Source of the DNA: Oxalobacter sp.
GTDB taxonomy: Bacteria; Pseudomonadota; Gammaproteobacteria; Burkholderiales; Burkholderiaceae_D
Assembly: GCA_003605115.1 (NCBI GenBank)
Contig: QZKY01000015.1
Span: forward strand, 310,001 to 374,000
DNA length: 64,000 nt
Reading direction: 5' to 3'
The notes under the pieces were generated by a model. That model did not search any database, was not told the origin of the DNA, and was given only the letters and a program-made list of their open reading frames with translations. Made by a program: the position numbers and the translations under genes. This document shows, in pieces, positions 35,084 to 43,506 of this stretch (position 1 is its first letter; every line of letters starts with the position of its first letter).

Positions 35084-36770
35084 GTGTAAGGACCCCGGTT
35101 TTTTGCTGCGTTCTGACTGCTGTGCCATAGAGATGAACCTGAAACGGTTCGATACCGATGCGTCGCACCGTGTCGATGAAGCGTTCGCCGTTTTGGCGTT
35201 CGCGTCGATAGACGGCGATGATGCGTTCGAGGACATCCGGGATTTCTTTTCCCGAGAACCACGGCCCGATAATGCGTCCCAATACAGGTTGATTTCCCTG
35301 TGCGCCGCCTAGCGATACGGTGTATTGCTCTTGGCCGTCTTTGTTGATGCCGATGATGCCGATGTGGCCGACATGATGATGCGCGCAGGAATTCAGGCAA
35401 CCGGAGAAATTCACTTCCAGCTCGCCGATATCATTCAACTCGTCCATGTTCTTGAATCGTTCGGCGATCTCAAGCGCCACCGGAATCGATTTCGCATTGG
35501 GCATGATGCAGTAATCGGCGCCGGGGCAGCAGATGATGTCGGTCAGCAGGCCGATGTTCGGCGTGGCCAATCTAGCGGCTTCCGCTTGTTGCCACAGCTC
35601 GTACAAATCCTTGTTTTGAACGTCGGCCAATACCAAATTTTGTTCATGCGTGGTACGCAGTTCGCCGAAACTGTAGCGATCTGCCAGATCGGCGATGAGA
35701 TCCATTTGATCTGCGGTGGCATCGCCCGGCGGTACGCCCGGTTTTTTCAACGAAAGCACGACGGCGTTGTAACCCGGTACGCGATGCGGTTTGACATTGC
35801 GACGAATCCAGTTTGCAAACGCCTTGTCATTCTGTTTGCGTTCCTCAAGCTGCGGATCCGTCGTAGGCAGTTTTTCGTACGGATGCGGCTCGAAATGTGC
35901 GGCAACGCGTGTGACTTCCTCATGGGTGAGCGTACCCGGCCCGTCTTTCAGCGGCTGCCATTCTTTTTCGACCGCTTCGGTAAATTTTTCCATGCCGATG
36001 GCCTTGACCAGCACCTTGATGCGCGAGGCATACAAATTGTCGCGATAGCCAAACTGGTTATAGACGCGTAAAACCGCTTCAACGTAAGTCAGTAAATGCG
36101 GCCAGGGCAGGAATTCGCAAATCACGCTGCCGATCACGGGAACGCGCCCCATGCCGCCGCCTACGCTGACCCGAAACCCGATGTCGCCTTCCGAATTTTT
36201 GCGCACCGTCAAACCGATGTCGTGCAAGGCAGTGACGGCGCGGTCTTCCTGCGCGCCGGTAATGGCCAGTTTGAATTTTCGGGGCAGATGCGCAAACTCC
36301 GGGTGAAATGTGCTCCACTGACGCAGGATTTCTGCGAATGGGCGCGGATCGACCAGTTCGTCGCTGGCGATGCCTGCAAACTGATCGGCCGAAATGTTGC
36401 GGATGCAATTGCCCGCCGTCTGGATGCCATGCATCTCGACTTGAGCCAGTTCGTCCAGAATGTCGGGCACGGCTTCGAGTTGCAGCCAGTTGAATTGGAT
36501 GTTCTGGCGCGTCGTGAAATGGCCGTAGCCCCGATCATATTTTCGGGCAATGTGCGCCAACTTGCGGAGTTGCGTCGAAGACAGCAAACCGTAAGGCACG
36601 GCTACACGCAGCATGTAAGCGTGCAGTTGCTTGTACAAGCCGTTTTGCACGCGCAGCGGGCGAAAGGCTTCATCCGTCAGTTCGCCAGCCAAACGCCGTT
36701 TCACTTGATCGCGAAACTGCACGACGCGTTCGGTGACGATGGTTTTGTCGTAATGGTCGTATCGGTACAT
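35076..36770 (-). CDS. cysI: Sulfite reductase hemoprotein (ferredoxin-type CysI/NirA family)
   Basis: A 564-residue siroheme enzyme reducing sulfite to sulfide. ATG 36770 is chosen because CAAAAGGAGTTCACGC precedes it. Two ferredoxin-like repeats are visible; Cys415 and Cys421 (CPGADYC) and Cys458 and Cys462 (CLNSC) ligate the 4Fe-4S cluster and siroheme. RQNIQFNWLQL is typical for the family. No CysJ is encoded nearby, so electrons probably come from a ferredoxin. It heads the operon cysI-DUF934-cysH-cysD-cysN and has a CysB-type promoter divergent from the Fec-type importer. Confidence 0.93.
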   Translation of the reverse strand: MYRYDHYDKTIVTERVVQFRDQVKRRLAGELTDEAFRPLRVQNGLYKQLHAYMLRVAVPYGLLSSTQLRKLAHIARKYDRGYGHFTTRQNIQFNWLQLEAVPDILDELAQVEMHGIQTAGNCIRNISADQFAGIASDELVDPRPFAEILRQWSTFHPEFAHLPRKFKLAITGAQEDRAVTALHDIGLTVRKNSEGDIGFRVSVGGGMGRVPVIGSVICEFLPWPHLLTYVEAVLRVYNQFGYRDNLYASRIKVLVKAIGMEKFTEAVEKEWQPLKDGPGTLTHEEVTRVAAHFEPHPYEKLPTTDPQLEERKQNDKAFANWIRRNVKPHRVPGYNAVVLSLKKPGVPPGDATADQMDLIADLADRYSFGELRTTHEQNLVLADVQNKDLYELWQQAEAARLATPNIGLLTDIICCPGADYCIMPNAKSIPVALEIAERFKNMDELNDIGELEVNFSGCLNSCAHHHVGHIGIIGINKDGQEQYTVSLGGAQGNQPVLGRIIGPWFSGKEIPDVLERIIAVYRRERQNGERFIDTVRRIGIEPFQVHLYGTAVRTQQKTGVLTHV

Positions 36771-36796
36771 GCGTGAACTCCTTTTGCAAGGAGAAC

Positions 36797-36851
36797 ATCG
36801 TAATGTTCGGGCACGCATTTCCAAAATAGAATGAATTCATTTGCTTATATC
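36797..36851 (-). promoter_or_regulatory. CysB-type promoter of the cysI operon
   Basis: On the minus strand GATATAAGCAAATGAATTCA (36851-36832) is followed at exactly 46 bp from ATAAGC by TACGAT (36802-36797). The left part of the motif is shared with the other sulfur promoters. Confidence 0.6.
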
Positions 36852-36867
36852 AATTATTGATATAAGC
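36843..36867. promoter_or_regulatory. Perfect inverted repeat between cysI and the Fec-type operon
   Basis: Arms GCTTATATCAA (36843-36853) and TTGATATAAGC (36857-36867) are perfectly complementary around TTA. One arm is the CysB-type motif of the cysI promoter. It lies in the divergent regulatory region and is a likely regulator operator; the protein is not proven. Confidence 0.6.
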
Positions 36868-36923
36868 CTGCTGCTCGGTAATGCATGTTCTCGGGAAGAG
36901 GGCGTTTGACCATATGCCATTTT

Positions 36924-36978
36924 GATATAAGCAAATACGAAATTAATCGTTCTCGCGGTAGCTGCCGCTGTCTAGAAT
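36924..36978 (+). promoter_or_regulatory. CysB-type promoter of the Fec-type importer operon
   Basis: GATATAAGCAAATACGAAAT followed by TAATCGTTCTC (36924-36954) matches the sbp promoter at 19043 in 26 of 31 positions. TAGAAT at 36973 is again 46 bp after the ATAAGC core, so sulfur-responsive control is likely for an importer that looks metal- or cofactor-specific. Confidence 0.65.
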
Positions 36979-37002
36979 GGCGCCTCGCTCGTCATATTAA
37001 TA

Positions 37003-37992
37003 ATGAAACACATGCGCTTCTCATTTTTTTGCCGTTGGTTTCGCTCTTTTGCCCGTGTTGCGCTGGCATTCGGATGCAGCGCATCATTTGTCGCGGCGAA
37101 TGCTGCGGGCTTGCAGCTTACGGACGGCTTGGGGCGAACCGTCGCATTTGATCGGCCTGCCAAAACGGCGGTTTACCTGGGTTTTTATGAAGCGATTCCT
37201 GCCTTGAAAATTTGGGAGCAGACAACTGGGTTAAGCCGTTTTGCGTTCGACAATGCACTGCTGCGGGCCAGCCATCCCGGACTGGAGAGCATTGCAAACG
37301 TGGGATCGGCTTCGGATATCCATGCCGAAAAACTGGTGAAGCTGCGTCCCGACGTGGTGATTACGCGGGGCGATCATCCGGCCCTGGTGACATTCATGGC
37401 GCAAAAAGGTTTGAAGGTGCTGGCCTTCAATCCGCATACGCTCGAGGATGTCTGGCGCGATTTGCGGATTCAAGCGACGGTCATGGGCAAGCCCGAGGCT
37501 GCCGAAAAAGTCGTGTCGGAGAGCAAAAAAATGATCAAGGACGTGCAGGTCAGGATTCAGCGCGTCGCCCAACCTAAAACGGTCTTGTGGTTGTGGAGCA
37601 AGCCGACCCGAATCGTGGGCAAGGATAGCGTGACCGCAGATATCATGCGTATGCTGCAAGTGCAGCATCCCGGCAGTCAGTATGCGCCTTCGACGCCGGA
37701 GATCGGTCTGGAAAAAATCGTCAAACTCAATCCGGACGTCATCCTGATATGGGGCGCGGCGAAATATTCCGAATCGGATATTTTGAACAATCCGCAATGG
37801 CGTTCCATCAAGGCGGTTCGCAACAAACAGGTATTCAAAGCGCCCAATTGGGGAGTGTGGAGTCCGCAAGCCGCACCGCTGACCTTGTGGGCGGCGACAC
37901 GGATTTATCCCGAACATTTTGATTCGGGGTGGAGTCAGGCGCGCATCGATGCCTTTCACCAAAAAGTATTCGGCGTGACGATCGCAAAATGA
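37003..37992 (+). CDS. Periplasmic binding protein of a Fec/Btu-type ABC importer
   Basis: A 329-residue class III (TroA/FecB-like) binding protein. The signal peptide runs to AANAAG (hydrophobic VALAFGCSASFVAANAAG). The mature part has two lobes joined by a long helix (PEAAEKVVSESKKMIKDVQV) and typical strands GLQLTDGLGRTVAFDRPAK, RPDVVITRGDHPALVTF and LNPDVILIWGAAKYSESDI. Ligands of this family are siderophores, heme, cobalamin or other chelates; none can be chosen. A CysB-type promoter ties it to sulfur status. It overlaps the permease gene by 4 bp (ATGA). Confidence 0.9.
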   Translation: MKHMRFSFFCRWFRSFARVALAFGCSASFVAANAAGLQLTDGLGRTVAFDRPAKTAVYLGFYEAIPALKIWEQTTGLSRFAFDNALLRASHPGLESIANVGSASDIHAEKLVKLRPDVVITRGDHPALVTFMAQKGLKVLAFNPHTLEDVWRDLRIQATVMGKPEAAEKVVSESKKMIKDVQVRIQRVAQPKTVLWLWSKPTRIVGKDSVTADIMRMLQVQHPGSQYAPSTPEIGLEKIVKLNPDVILIWGAAKYSESDILNNPQWRSIKAVRNKQVFKAPNWGVWSPQAAPLTLWAATRIYPEHFDSGWSQARIDAFHQKVFGVTIAK

Positions 37993-38984
37993 AATCATCG
38001 CCGTTGTTCCCGTTGTTGCATCTGGTTCCTGTGCTGCTGTCCGGCACGGTGCTTTTCTTCGGCGCCGCTGGCGTGGAATGGCATGTTGTTGTGCCGAGCC
38101 TATGGGAATATGCATGGCGCGGCGTTGATCTGGTTCCGGATGCTGCGATTGTCTGGGAAATTCGTTTACCACGCATACTGCTGGCTTTGGTGGTGGGAGC
38201 CACGTTGTCGGGCAGTGGCGCAACCATGCAAACCATGTTCAGAAATCCTCTGGTCGATCCGTTCATGCTTGGCATTTCGGCCGGTGCCGCATTTGGTTGC
38301 GCGCTTTCGGTCGGCCTCTTTCCAGATTTTTCGATACAGCTGGTTTCGCTGTTATGCGCCATCATAACGGCATTTGTCGTGTTATTCCTTGCGCGCACTG
38401 CGGGTGGCGGCAGGATTGCGCTGGTGTTGTCCGGTGTGATTGTGTCCGCCTTTTTGATGGCTCTGACAAGCGCCATCAAGTTTTTCGTTCCGCCGGACAA
38501 GGTGCAGGTGATTGTGCTGTGGCTCATGGGATCGTTCGGGCTGGCAGACTGGCCATCCCTGCGCATTGCAGGCTTCGGTTTGTTTCTGGGTTTTGCGCCG
38601 GTTTTGTTGATGCGCTGGCGTTTGAACCTGCTGTCGCTCGGTAACGATGAAATTCAAGCCATGGGCATGTCTGCAGAAAAAATGCGCGTTATCGTCATCG
38701 TCTGCCTGTCATTCGCGTCGGCGCTGGCGGTATCGGTCAGCGGCATTATCGGTTGGGTGGGTTTGATTACGCCGCACATCGCACGAACGCTGGTTGGTTC
38801 GGACATGCGACGTCTTTTGCCTACGTCAATTTCATTGGGCGCAGGCTTGATGTTGCTCGCCGACACGCTTGCACGCACACTGACGACATACGATCTGCCG
38901 GTTGGGATCGTGACCGCATTGCTTGGCGCGCCATTTTTTGTTTACCTGCTGCGCAAGGCGCGGTGCGGGTGGACGCAGGGGTAA
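37989..38984 (+). CDS. FecCD/BtuC-type ABC permease
   Basis: A 331-residue inner-membrane permease with about ten hydrophobic segments. ATG 37989 overlaps the previous stop; upstream in-frame codons belong to the binding-protein gene. Signature segments are RLPRILLALVVGATLSGSGA, RNPLVDPFMLGISAGAAFGC and the C-terminal GWVGLITPHIARTLVGSDMR with the coupling helix. Homodimer expected, serving the binding protein and ATPase on either side. Confidence 0.93.
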   Translation: MKSSPLFPLLHLVPVLLSGTVLFFGAAGVEWHVVVPSLWEYAWRGVDLVPDAAIVWEIRLPRILLALVVGATLSGSGATMQTMFRNPLVDPFMLGISAGAAFGCALSVGLFPDFSIQLVSLLCAIITAFVVLFLARTAGGGRIALVLSGVIVSAFLMALTSAIKFFVPPDKVQVIVLWLMGSFGLADWPSLRIAGFGLFLGFAPVLLMRWRLNLLSLGNDEIQAMGMSAEKMRVIVIVCLSFASALAVSVSGIIGWVGLITPHIARTLVGSDMRRLLPTSISLGAGLMLLADTLARTLTTYDLPVGIVTALLGAPFFVYLLRKARCGWTQG

Positions 38985-38987
38985 ATC

Positions 38988-39851
38988 ATGCTGGAAGTAA
39001 ACCAACTGACGTTCAAGTATGCAAGTTCAAATCATGACGCATCGAAAGCCGGCATCGACCATGTCAGCTTCACGGCGCAATGCGGCAAGATGACCGTGAT
39101 TCTCGGGCCGAACGGCGCAGGAAAAACGACATTATTTCGCAGTATTCTCGGTGCGCTCACGGCGCAATCTGGCTGTGTGCGCGTGCAGGGAAAAGATCTG
39201 GCTGGGCTTTCAACGCGGGAGCGCGCACGCCATCTTGCTTACGTGCCGCAGGAATGGCAAAGCCCGTTTCGTTTTACCGTGCTCGAAGCGGTGGTGATGG
39301 GATTTTCAGCGAGACTTTCGCTGCTGGCAACGCCGGGAGCGCGTGAAGAAAGAGAAGCGATGATGCGCCTAGAATCGCTGGGGATTGCGCATCTTGCCCA
39401 GCGTGGCATTGATGAGATCAGCGGCGGCGAACGTCAGTTGGCCTTGCTGGCGCGCGCATTGCTGCAAAAAGCACCGGCCATTTTACTTGACGAACCAACT
39501 TCGCATCTGGACTTGAGTAATCAAATGAAGGTGCTTGGTATGCTCGCATCATCCGTGCGGCAGGATGGCTTAACAGCAGTCGTGACGATTCACGATCCGA
39601 ATCTGGCGGCGCAGTTTGCCGATTATGTCGTTATGATCAAAGAGGGCAGGATATTTGCCGAAGGCGATATGGCTTCCATCATGCGCGCTGAGGTCCTGGA
39701 AGCCTTGTATCAGCACCCCATCGAAATGACGATGCTGTCGGGTCGTCCGATTATGCGCGGAAAGCAGGGGTTGTTGCAAGATACAAATAAGCCCATCGAA
39801 AGCAATGGAGCCTTTTTAATGAGCAAAAGTGATTTGAATAGCAGTTTTTAA
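38988..39851 (+). CDS. FecE/BtuD-type ABC ATPase
   Basis: A 287-residue ATPase of an iron-chelate or cobalamin-type importer. Walker A GPNGAGKTT, signature ISGGERQLALLARAL, Walker B AILLDEPTSHLD and switch His in VVTIHDPNLAAQFA are intact. The last ~30 residues (LQDTNKPIESNGAFLMSKSD) are extra to the fold. It is 3 bp after the permease stop. Together the three genes form a complete importer, without its own outer-membrane receptor in the operon; the nearest receptor is at 23138. Confidence 0.92.
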   Translation: MLEVNQLTFKYASSNHDASKAGIDHVSFTAQCGKMTVILGPNGAGKTTLFRSILGALTAQSGCVRVQGKDLAGLSTRERARHLAYVPQEWQSPFRFTVLEAVVMGFSARLSLLATPGAREEREAMMRLESLGIAHLAQRGIDEISGGERQLALLARALLQKAPAILLDEPTSHLDLSNQMKVLGMLASSVRQDGLTAVVTIHDPNLAAQFADYVVMIKEGRIFAEGDMASIMRAEVLEALYQHPIEMTMLSGRPIMRGKQGLLQDTNKPIESNGAFLMSKSDLNSSF

Positions 39852-39982
39852 TATTTTGAGGAATGAGGGGTTTATAGAATAATGGACGTAACAGATAGGT
39901 TAAGGCAGGCACGTCTTTATTGATGTACCCTACCGAAAATATTGAGTTCTGGCCGCCTTACGGATCACAAGGAGAAAGCATC

Positions 39983-40960
39983 ATGTCAAACTGGTTTGAA
40001 GATAATTCGCGGTCAATCGGCAAAACGCCTTTGATCAAACTTAATCGACTTGTTGGAAACGCCAAGGCTAACGTTCTGGTTAAGGTCGAAGGACGTAATC
40101 CTGCGTATTCCATCAAGGATCGCATCGGTGCTGCCATGATTTGGGACGCCGAACAACGTGGATTGCTCGGCTCGGGCAAGGAATTGATTGAGCCAACCAG
40201 CGGCAATACCGGTATCGCGCTGGCGTTTGTGGCGGCGGCGCGTGGCATTCCGATCACGTTGACGATGCCGGAGACGATGAGTCTGGAGCGCCGTAAATTG
40301 CTGTTGGCCTATGGCGCAAAATTGGTGTTGACCGAAGGTGCACGCGGCATGGGCGGTGCGATTGCGAAAGCGGAAGAAATTGCGGCGTCCGATCCGAACA
40401 AGTACGTATTGCTGCAGCAGTTCAAGAATCCGGCGAACCCGGCGATTCACGAAGCCACGACCGGACCGGAAGTCTGGGAAGGTACGGGCGGCAAGGTCGA
40501 TATTTTTGTGGCAGGCGTGGGTACTGGCGGCACGATTACGGGTACAGCGCGTTATCTGAAGAAAACCAGTTCGCATCCGGTTCAGGCGATCGCTGTCGAA
40601 CCGGCAAGCAGTCCGGTTTTGACGCAGGCGCGTTCCGGTGCTGTATTGAAACCGGGGCCGCACAAGATTCAAGGCATCGGCGCGGGCTTCGTGCCCGACG
40701 TGCTAGATATGTCCTTGCTTGACGGTGTGGAAACCGTGACGAACGAAGAGGCGATCGAATTTGCGCGGCGGCTGACGAAAGAAGAAGGCATTATTGCCGG
40801 GATATCCGGCGGTGCGGCAGCGGCAGCGGCCGTGCGTTTGGCGCAAAAACCGGAAAACGCAGGCAAGACGATTGTCGCGATTCTGCCAGATTCCGGCGAG
40901 CGTTATCTCAGCTCTGTACTGTTTGAAGGCGTCTTCGACGCAGCAGGGTTGCCGGCTTGA
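39983..40960 (+). CDS. cysK: Cysteine synthase A (O-acetylserine sulfhydrylase)
   Basis: A 325-residue PLP enzyme closing cysteine synthesis. ATG 39983 has CAAGGAGAAAGCATC before it. Motifs: [16 protein letters not shown] lysine in [14 protein letters not shown] (near residue 45), [34 protein letters not shown] and the C-terminal [16 protein letters not shown]. Overall sequence is very close to enterobacterial CysK. It is monocistronic with its own terminator at 40980; no CysB-type motif is clear upstream. Confidence 0.95.
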   Translation: MSNWFEDNSRSIGKTPLIKLNRLVGNAKANVLVKVEGRNPAYSIKDRIGAAMIWDAEQRGLLGSGKELIEPTSGNTGIALAFVAAARGIPITLTMPETMSLERRKLLLAYGAKLVLTEGARGMGGAIAKAEEIAASDPNKYVLLQQFKNPANPAIHEATTGPEVWEGTGGKVDIFVAGVGTGGTITGTARYLKKTSSHPVQAIAVEPASSPVLTQARSGAVLKPGPHKIQGIGAGFVPDVLDMSLLDGVETVTNEEAIEFARRLTKEEGIIAGISGGAAAAAAVRLAQKPENAGKTIVAILPDSGERYLSSVLFEGVFDAAGLPA

Positions 40961-40979
40961 CGCATGGCTCGCAAAAGCA

Positions 40980-41009
40980 AAACTCCCGCCAGATTGCGGG
41001 AGTTTTTTA
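40980..41009 (+). terminator. Intrinsic terminator of cysK
   Basis: AACTCCCGC-CAGATT-GCGGGAGTT followed by TTTTTATT, 20 bp after the cysK stop. Confidence 0.9.
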
Positions 41010-41069
41010 TTGCGCTTCTCGTGAGCGAGCAGCGGCACGGATGGCTACCGCAGTCGCTTTCCTCGTTCG

Positions 41070-42029
41070 CTAGAGTGATGCGCTGGCGCTCGATGCTTCT
41101 TCCAGCTCCGGATACAATACGACGCCAGCCCGGATTGTGGATTCATCCAGGGATGGCGAGCAAAACTGAATGAATTGGTAGGCATAGCCGCGCAGGAAAT
41201 GTCCGCGACGTACGGCAATGCGCGTGGTGTTTTCCTTGAACAGGTCTGCGCCAAGGATGCTCAACGTTTCATCGCGCTTTGCATCGTAAGCCATCGACGC
41301 AACGATGCCGACCCCCAGCCCCAGTTCCACATACGTTTTGATGACGTCAGCATCCAGCGCTGTGATCGTCATGTTGGGTGACACGCCCGCTTGCGCGAAG
41401 GTTTCATCGATGGCGTGACGACCGATCGAGTCTTCGTTGTAAGTGATGATCGGGTACTGCGTCAGATCGTTGAGCGACAGTTTTTTGTTTTTTTCCAGCG
41501 CATGTCCTTTCGGCACGATCACGACATGACGCCAGTCGTAATACGGGAAGCTGGCCAGTTCCTGCGCCTGACCAAGCGCTTCCGTGGCGATGCCGATATC
41601 CGCCTTGCCTTCGATCAGCATGCGCGCAATATCGGCCGGACTGCCTTGATGCAGCGCCAACTGCACATTGGGAAAGGCGAGTTTGAATTGCACGATCACT
41701 TGCGGCAAGACATATTTGGCTTGCGAATGGGTGGTCGCAATCGTCAATTGCCCTTGATTGGAATTGACGAACTGGTCCGCGAGCTTTTTGATGTTGTTCG
41801 CATCAATCAGCATGCGCTCCACGATGGCCAGCAATTCCTTGCCGGGATTGGTCAGCCCAAGCAGGCGTTTGCCCTTGCGGACAAAGAGTTCCACACCGAG
41901 TTCGTCTTCCAGATCCTTGATGTGCTTGCTCACCCCGGATTGGGAAGTATAAAGCGCATTCCCAACTTCCGTGAGGTTGAAGTTGCACCGTACCGTTTCC
42001 CGAATGATGCGTAATTGTTGGAAATTCAT
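41070..42029 (-). CDS. cysB: CysB-type LysR transcriptional regulator
   Basis: A 319-residue regulator. N-terminal winged helix: MNFQQLRIIRETVRCNFNLT, EVGNALYTSQSGVSKHIKDL. The effector domain includes TTHSQAKYVLPQVIVQFKLA and ITYNEDSIGRHAIDETFAQA, typical of CysB/Cbl, which sense N-acetylserine, sulfate or APS. It probably binds the repeated promoter motifs of this window. Cbl and CysB cannot be told apart with certainty here; the length and lone occurrence favour CysB. Confidence 0.92.
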   Translation of the reverse strand: MNFQQLRIIRETVRCNFNLTEVGNALYTSQSGVSKHIKDLEDELGVELFVRKGKRLLGLTNPGKELLAIVERMLIDANNIKKLADQFVNSNQGQLTIATTHSQAKYVLPQVIVQFKLAFPNVQLALHQGSPADIARMLIEGKADIGIATEALGQAQELASFPYYDWRHVVIVPKGHALEKNKKLSLNDLTQYPIITYNEDSIGRHAIDETFAQAGVSPNMTITALDADVIKTYVELGLGVGIVASMAYDAKRDETLSILGADLFKENTTRIAVRRGHFLRGYAYQFIQFCSPSLDESTIRAGVVLYPELEEASSASASL

Positions 42030-42090
42030 GTTTCCTTATCCTTTATTGACGCAGTCTACCATTCCAAACAAATCATGAAGCGCATCAAGC

Positions 42091-43275
42091 TTATCGCTTC
42101 TGGATAGCCCCAAACGCCTGACGCAAATCTTCCTTGAGATCGACAATGCTTTCAATGCCAACGGACAGACGCAACAGCGAATCGCCGATGCCCATGCGCT
42201 GGAGCTGTTCCGGCGGCAGAGAAGCATGCGTCATGATGGCAGGATGTTCGATCAGGCTTTCGACGCCGCCCAGACTTTCGGCGAGCGTGAAAACCTGACA
42301 GGCTCCCAAGAAACGTTTGCTGCCTTCCAGGTCGGTATCCAGTTCCAGCGCGATCATGCCGCCGAAGCCGTGCATCTGACGTTTGGCCAGTGCATGTTGC
42401 GGATGGGACGGCAAGCCGGGATAAATCACGCGGCGCACGCCGGGTTGCGTTTCCAGCCATTGTGCGAGTTCGAGCGCGTTTTCGCAATGACGCTGCATGC
42501 GCACATCGAGTGTCTTGACGCCGCGTAGCGCCAGAAAACTGTCGAAGGGACTGGCAATCGCACCGAGCGCATTTTGCAAAAAGCCCAGACGCTCGGCCAG
42601 TTCGGCGTTGTGCGGCGCACCGCTGGCAACGGCGATGCCGCCGATGATGTCGGAGTGGCCGTTGATGTATTTGGTGGTGGAGTGAATGACGAAATCGAAA
42701 CCGAATTCAATCGGACGATGAATCCACGGCGATGCCAGCGTGTTGTCGGCCACCGTGATGATGTTGTGACGTCGCGCGATGGTGGCGAGCGCTTGCAGAT
42801 CGACGAGTTGCAGCAGGGGATTGCTTGGCGTTTCCACCAGCAGCATGCGCGTATTCGGGCGAACGGCCTTTTCCAGTGCAGTCGGATCCGAAAGATTGAT
42901 GAAGCTGAACTCGAGCCCGGCGCTTTGTTTGCGAACTCGCTCGAACAGGCGATGCGTGCCGCCGTATAAATCGTCGCAGGCGATGACGTGCGATCCGGTG
43001 TCCAGCAACTCAAGCACGGTGGCGATCGCAGCCAGTCCGGAAGCAAAGGCAAAGGCTTTGCTGCCGCTTTCGAGATCGGCTATACATCGCTCGAATGCCC
43101 AGCGCGTGGGATTGTGCGAGCGGCCATAATCCAGCCCCTTGTGTACGCCGGGACTTTCGTGAACGTAAGTGGAATTGGCATAGATCGGGGTGACGACCGC
43201 GCCGGTAGCCGGGTCGGGCGTTTGTCCGGCGTGAATCACGCGGGTGCCAAAGGCGAATCGCGTTGATGTGCTCAT
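42091..43275 (-). CDS. Transsulfuration PLP enzyme (cystathionine gamma-synthase/O-succinylhomoserine sulfhydrylase type)
   Basis: A 394-residue PLP fold-type I enzyme of the Cys/Met metabolism family. ATG 43275 is chosen because GGGGATGGAGA lies before it. Motifs: RFAFGTRVIHAGQTPDPATG, IYANSTYVHESPG, DYGRSHNPTRWAFERCIADL, the PLP lysine in FVIHSTTKYINGHSDIIGG, and ESLGGVESLIEHPAIMTHAS. MetB, MetZ and cystathionine lyases share these motifs, so the reaction is not fixed; the SAM-sensing riboswitch upstream argues for a methionine-synthesis step. Confidence 0.9.
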   Translation of the reverse strand: MSTSTRFAFGTRVIHAGQTPDPATGAVVTPIYANSTYVHESPGVHKGLDYGRSHNPTRWAFERCIADLESGSKAFAFASGLAAIATVLELLDTGSHVIACDDLYGGTHRLFERVRKQSAGLEFSFINLSDPTALEKAVRPNTRMLLVETPSNPLLQLVDLQALATIARRHNIITVADNTLASPWIHRPIEFGFDFVIHSTTKYINGHSDIIGGIAVASGAPHNAELAERLGFLQNALGAIASPFDSFLALRGVKTLDVRMQRHCENALELAQWLETQPGVRRVIYPGLPSHPQHALAKRQMHGFGGMIALELDTDLEGSKRFLGACQVFTLAESLGGVESLIEHPAIMTHASLPPEQLQRMGIGDSLLRLSVGIESIVDLKEDLRQAFGAIQKR

Positions 43276-43406
43276 GCTGTTCTCCATCCCCCTGTTGTTT
43301 CCGGCGTTCACCGGGCCTTCGGGGGAGGAGAGGCTGGCGACGCTTTAGCGGCATTTATGAGTCGCCCCGAAAGTGGTCATAAATCGGCGACATGAAAATC
43401 GTACTG

Positions 43407-43447
43407 CAAAAACAAAAAACCCGTTCAGCGTATCGCTAAAACGGGTT
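43407..43447 (-). terminator. Riboswitch-controlled intrinsic terminator
   Basis: On the minus strand AACCCGTT-TTAGCGATACGCTG-AACGGGTT (with an inner AGCG/CGCT pairing) is followed by a T-rich run (TTTTTTGTTTTT). It sits directly behind the SAM-II aptamer and some 130 bp before the transsulfuration gene, so it would stop transcription early when formed. Confidence 0.85.
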
Positions 43448-43448
43448 G

Positions 43449-43506
43449 CCCTCGCTTTAGCTGTATTTGTAACGCGCCCGCAAGCTGAATCTCAAATCGG
43501 CGCCTT
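43449..43506 (-). ncRNA. SAM-II riboswitch
   Basis: Minus-strand RNA: P1 arms GCGCC and GGCGC enclose GATTTGAGATTCAGCTTGCG, followed by GTTACAAATACAGCTAAAGC and GAGGG. The GAUUU...UUGC...GCGCGUnAnAAAU..AGCUAAA arrangement is that of the SAM-II (SAM-alpha) class, where GAUUU loop bases pair with the AAAU/AGCUAAA segment in an H-type pseudoknot. A TATAGT -10 at 43519-43514 puts the start of transcription at about the first base of the aptamer. It controls the transsulfuration gene by transcription termination. Confidence 0.92.
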
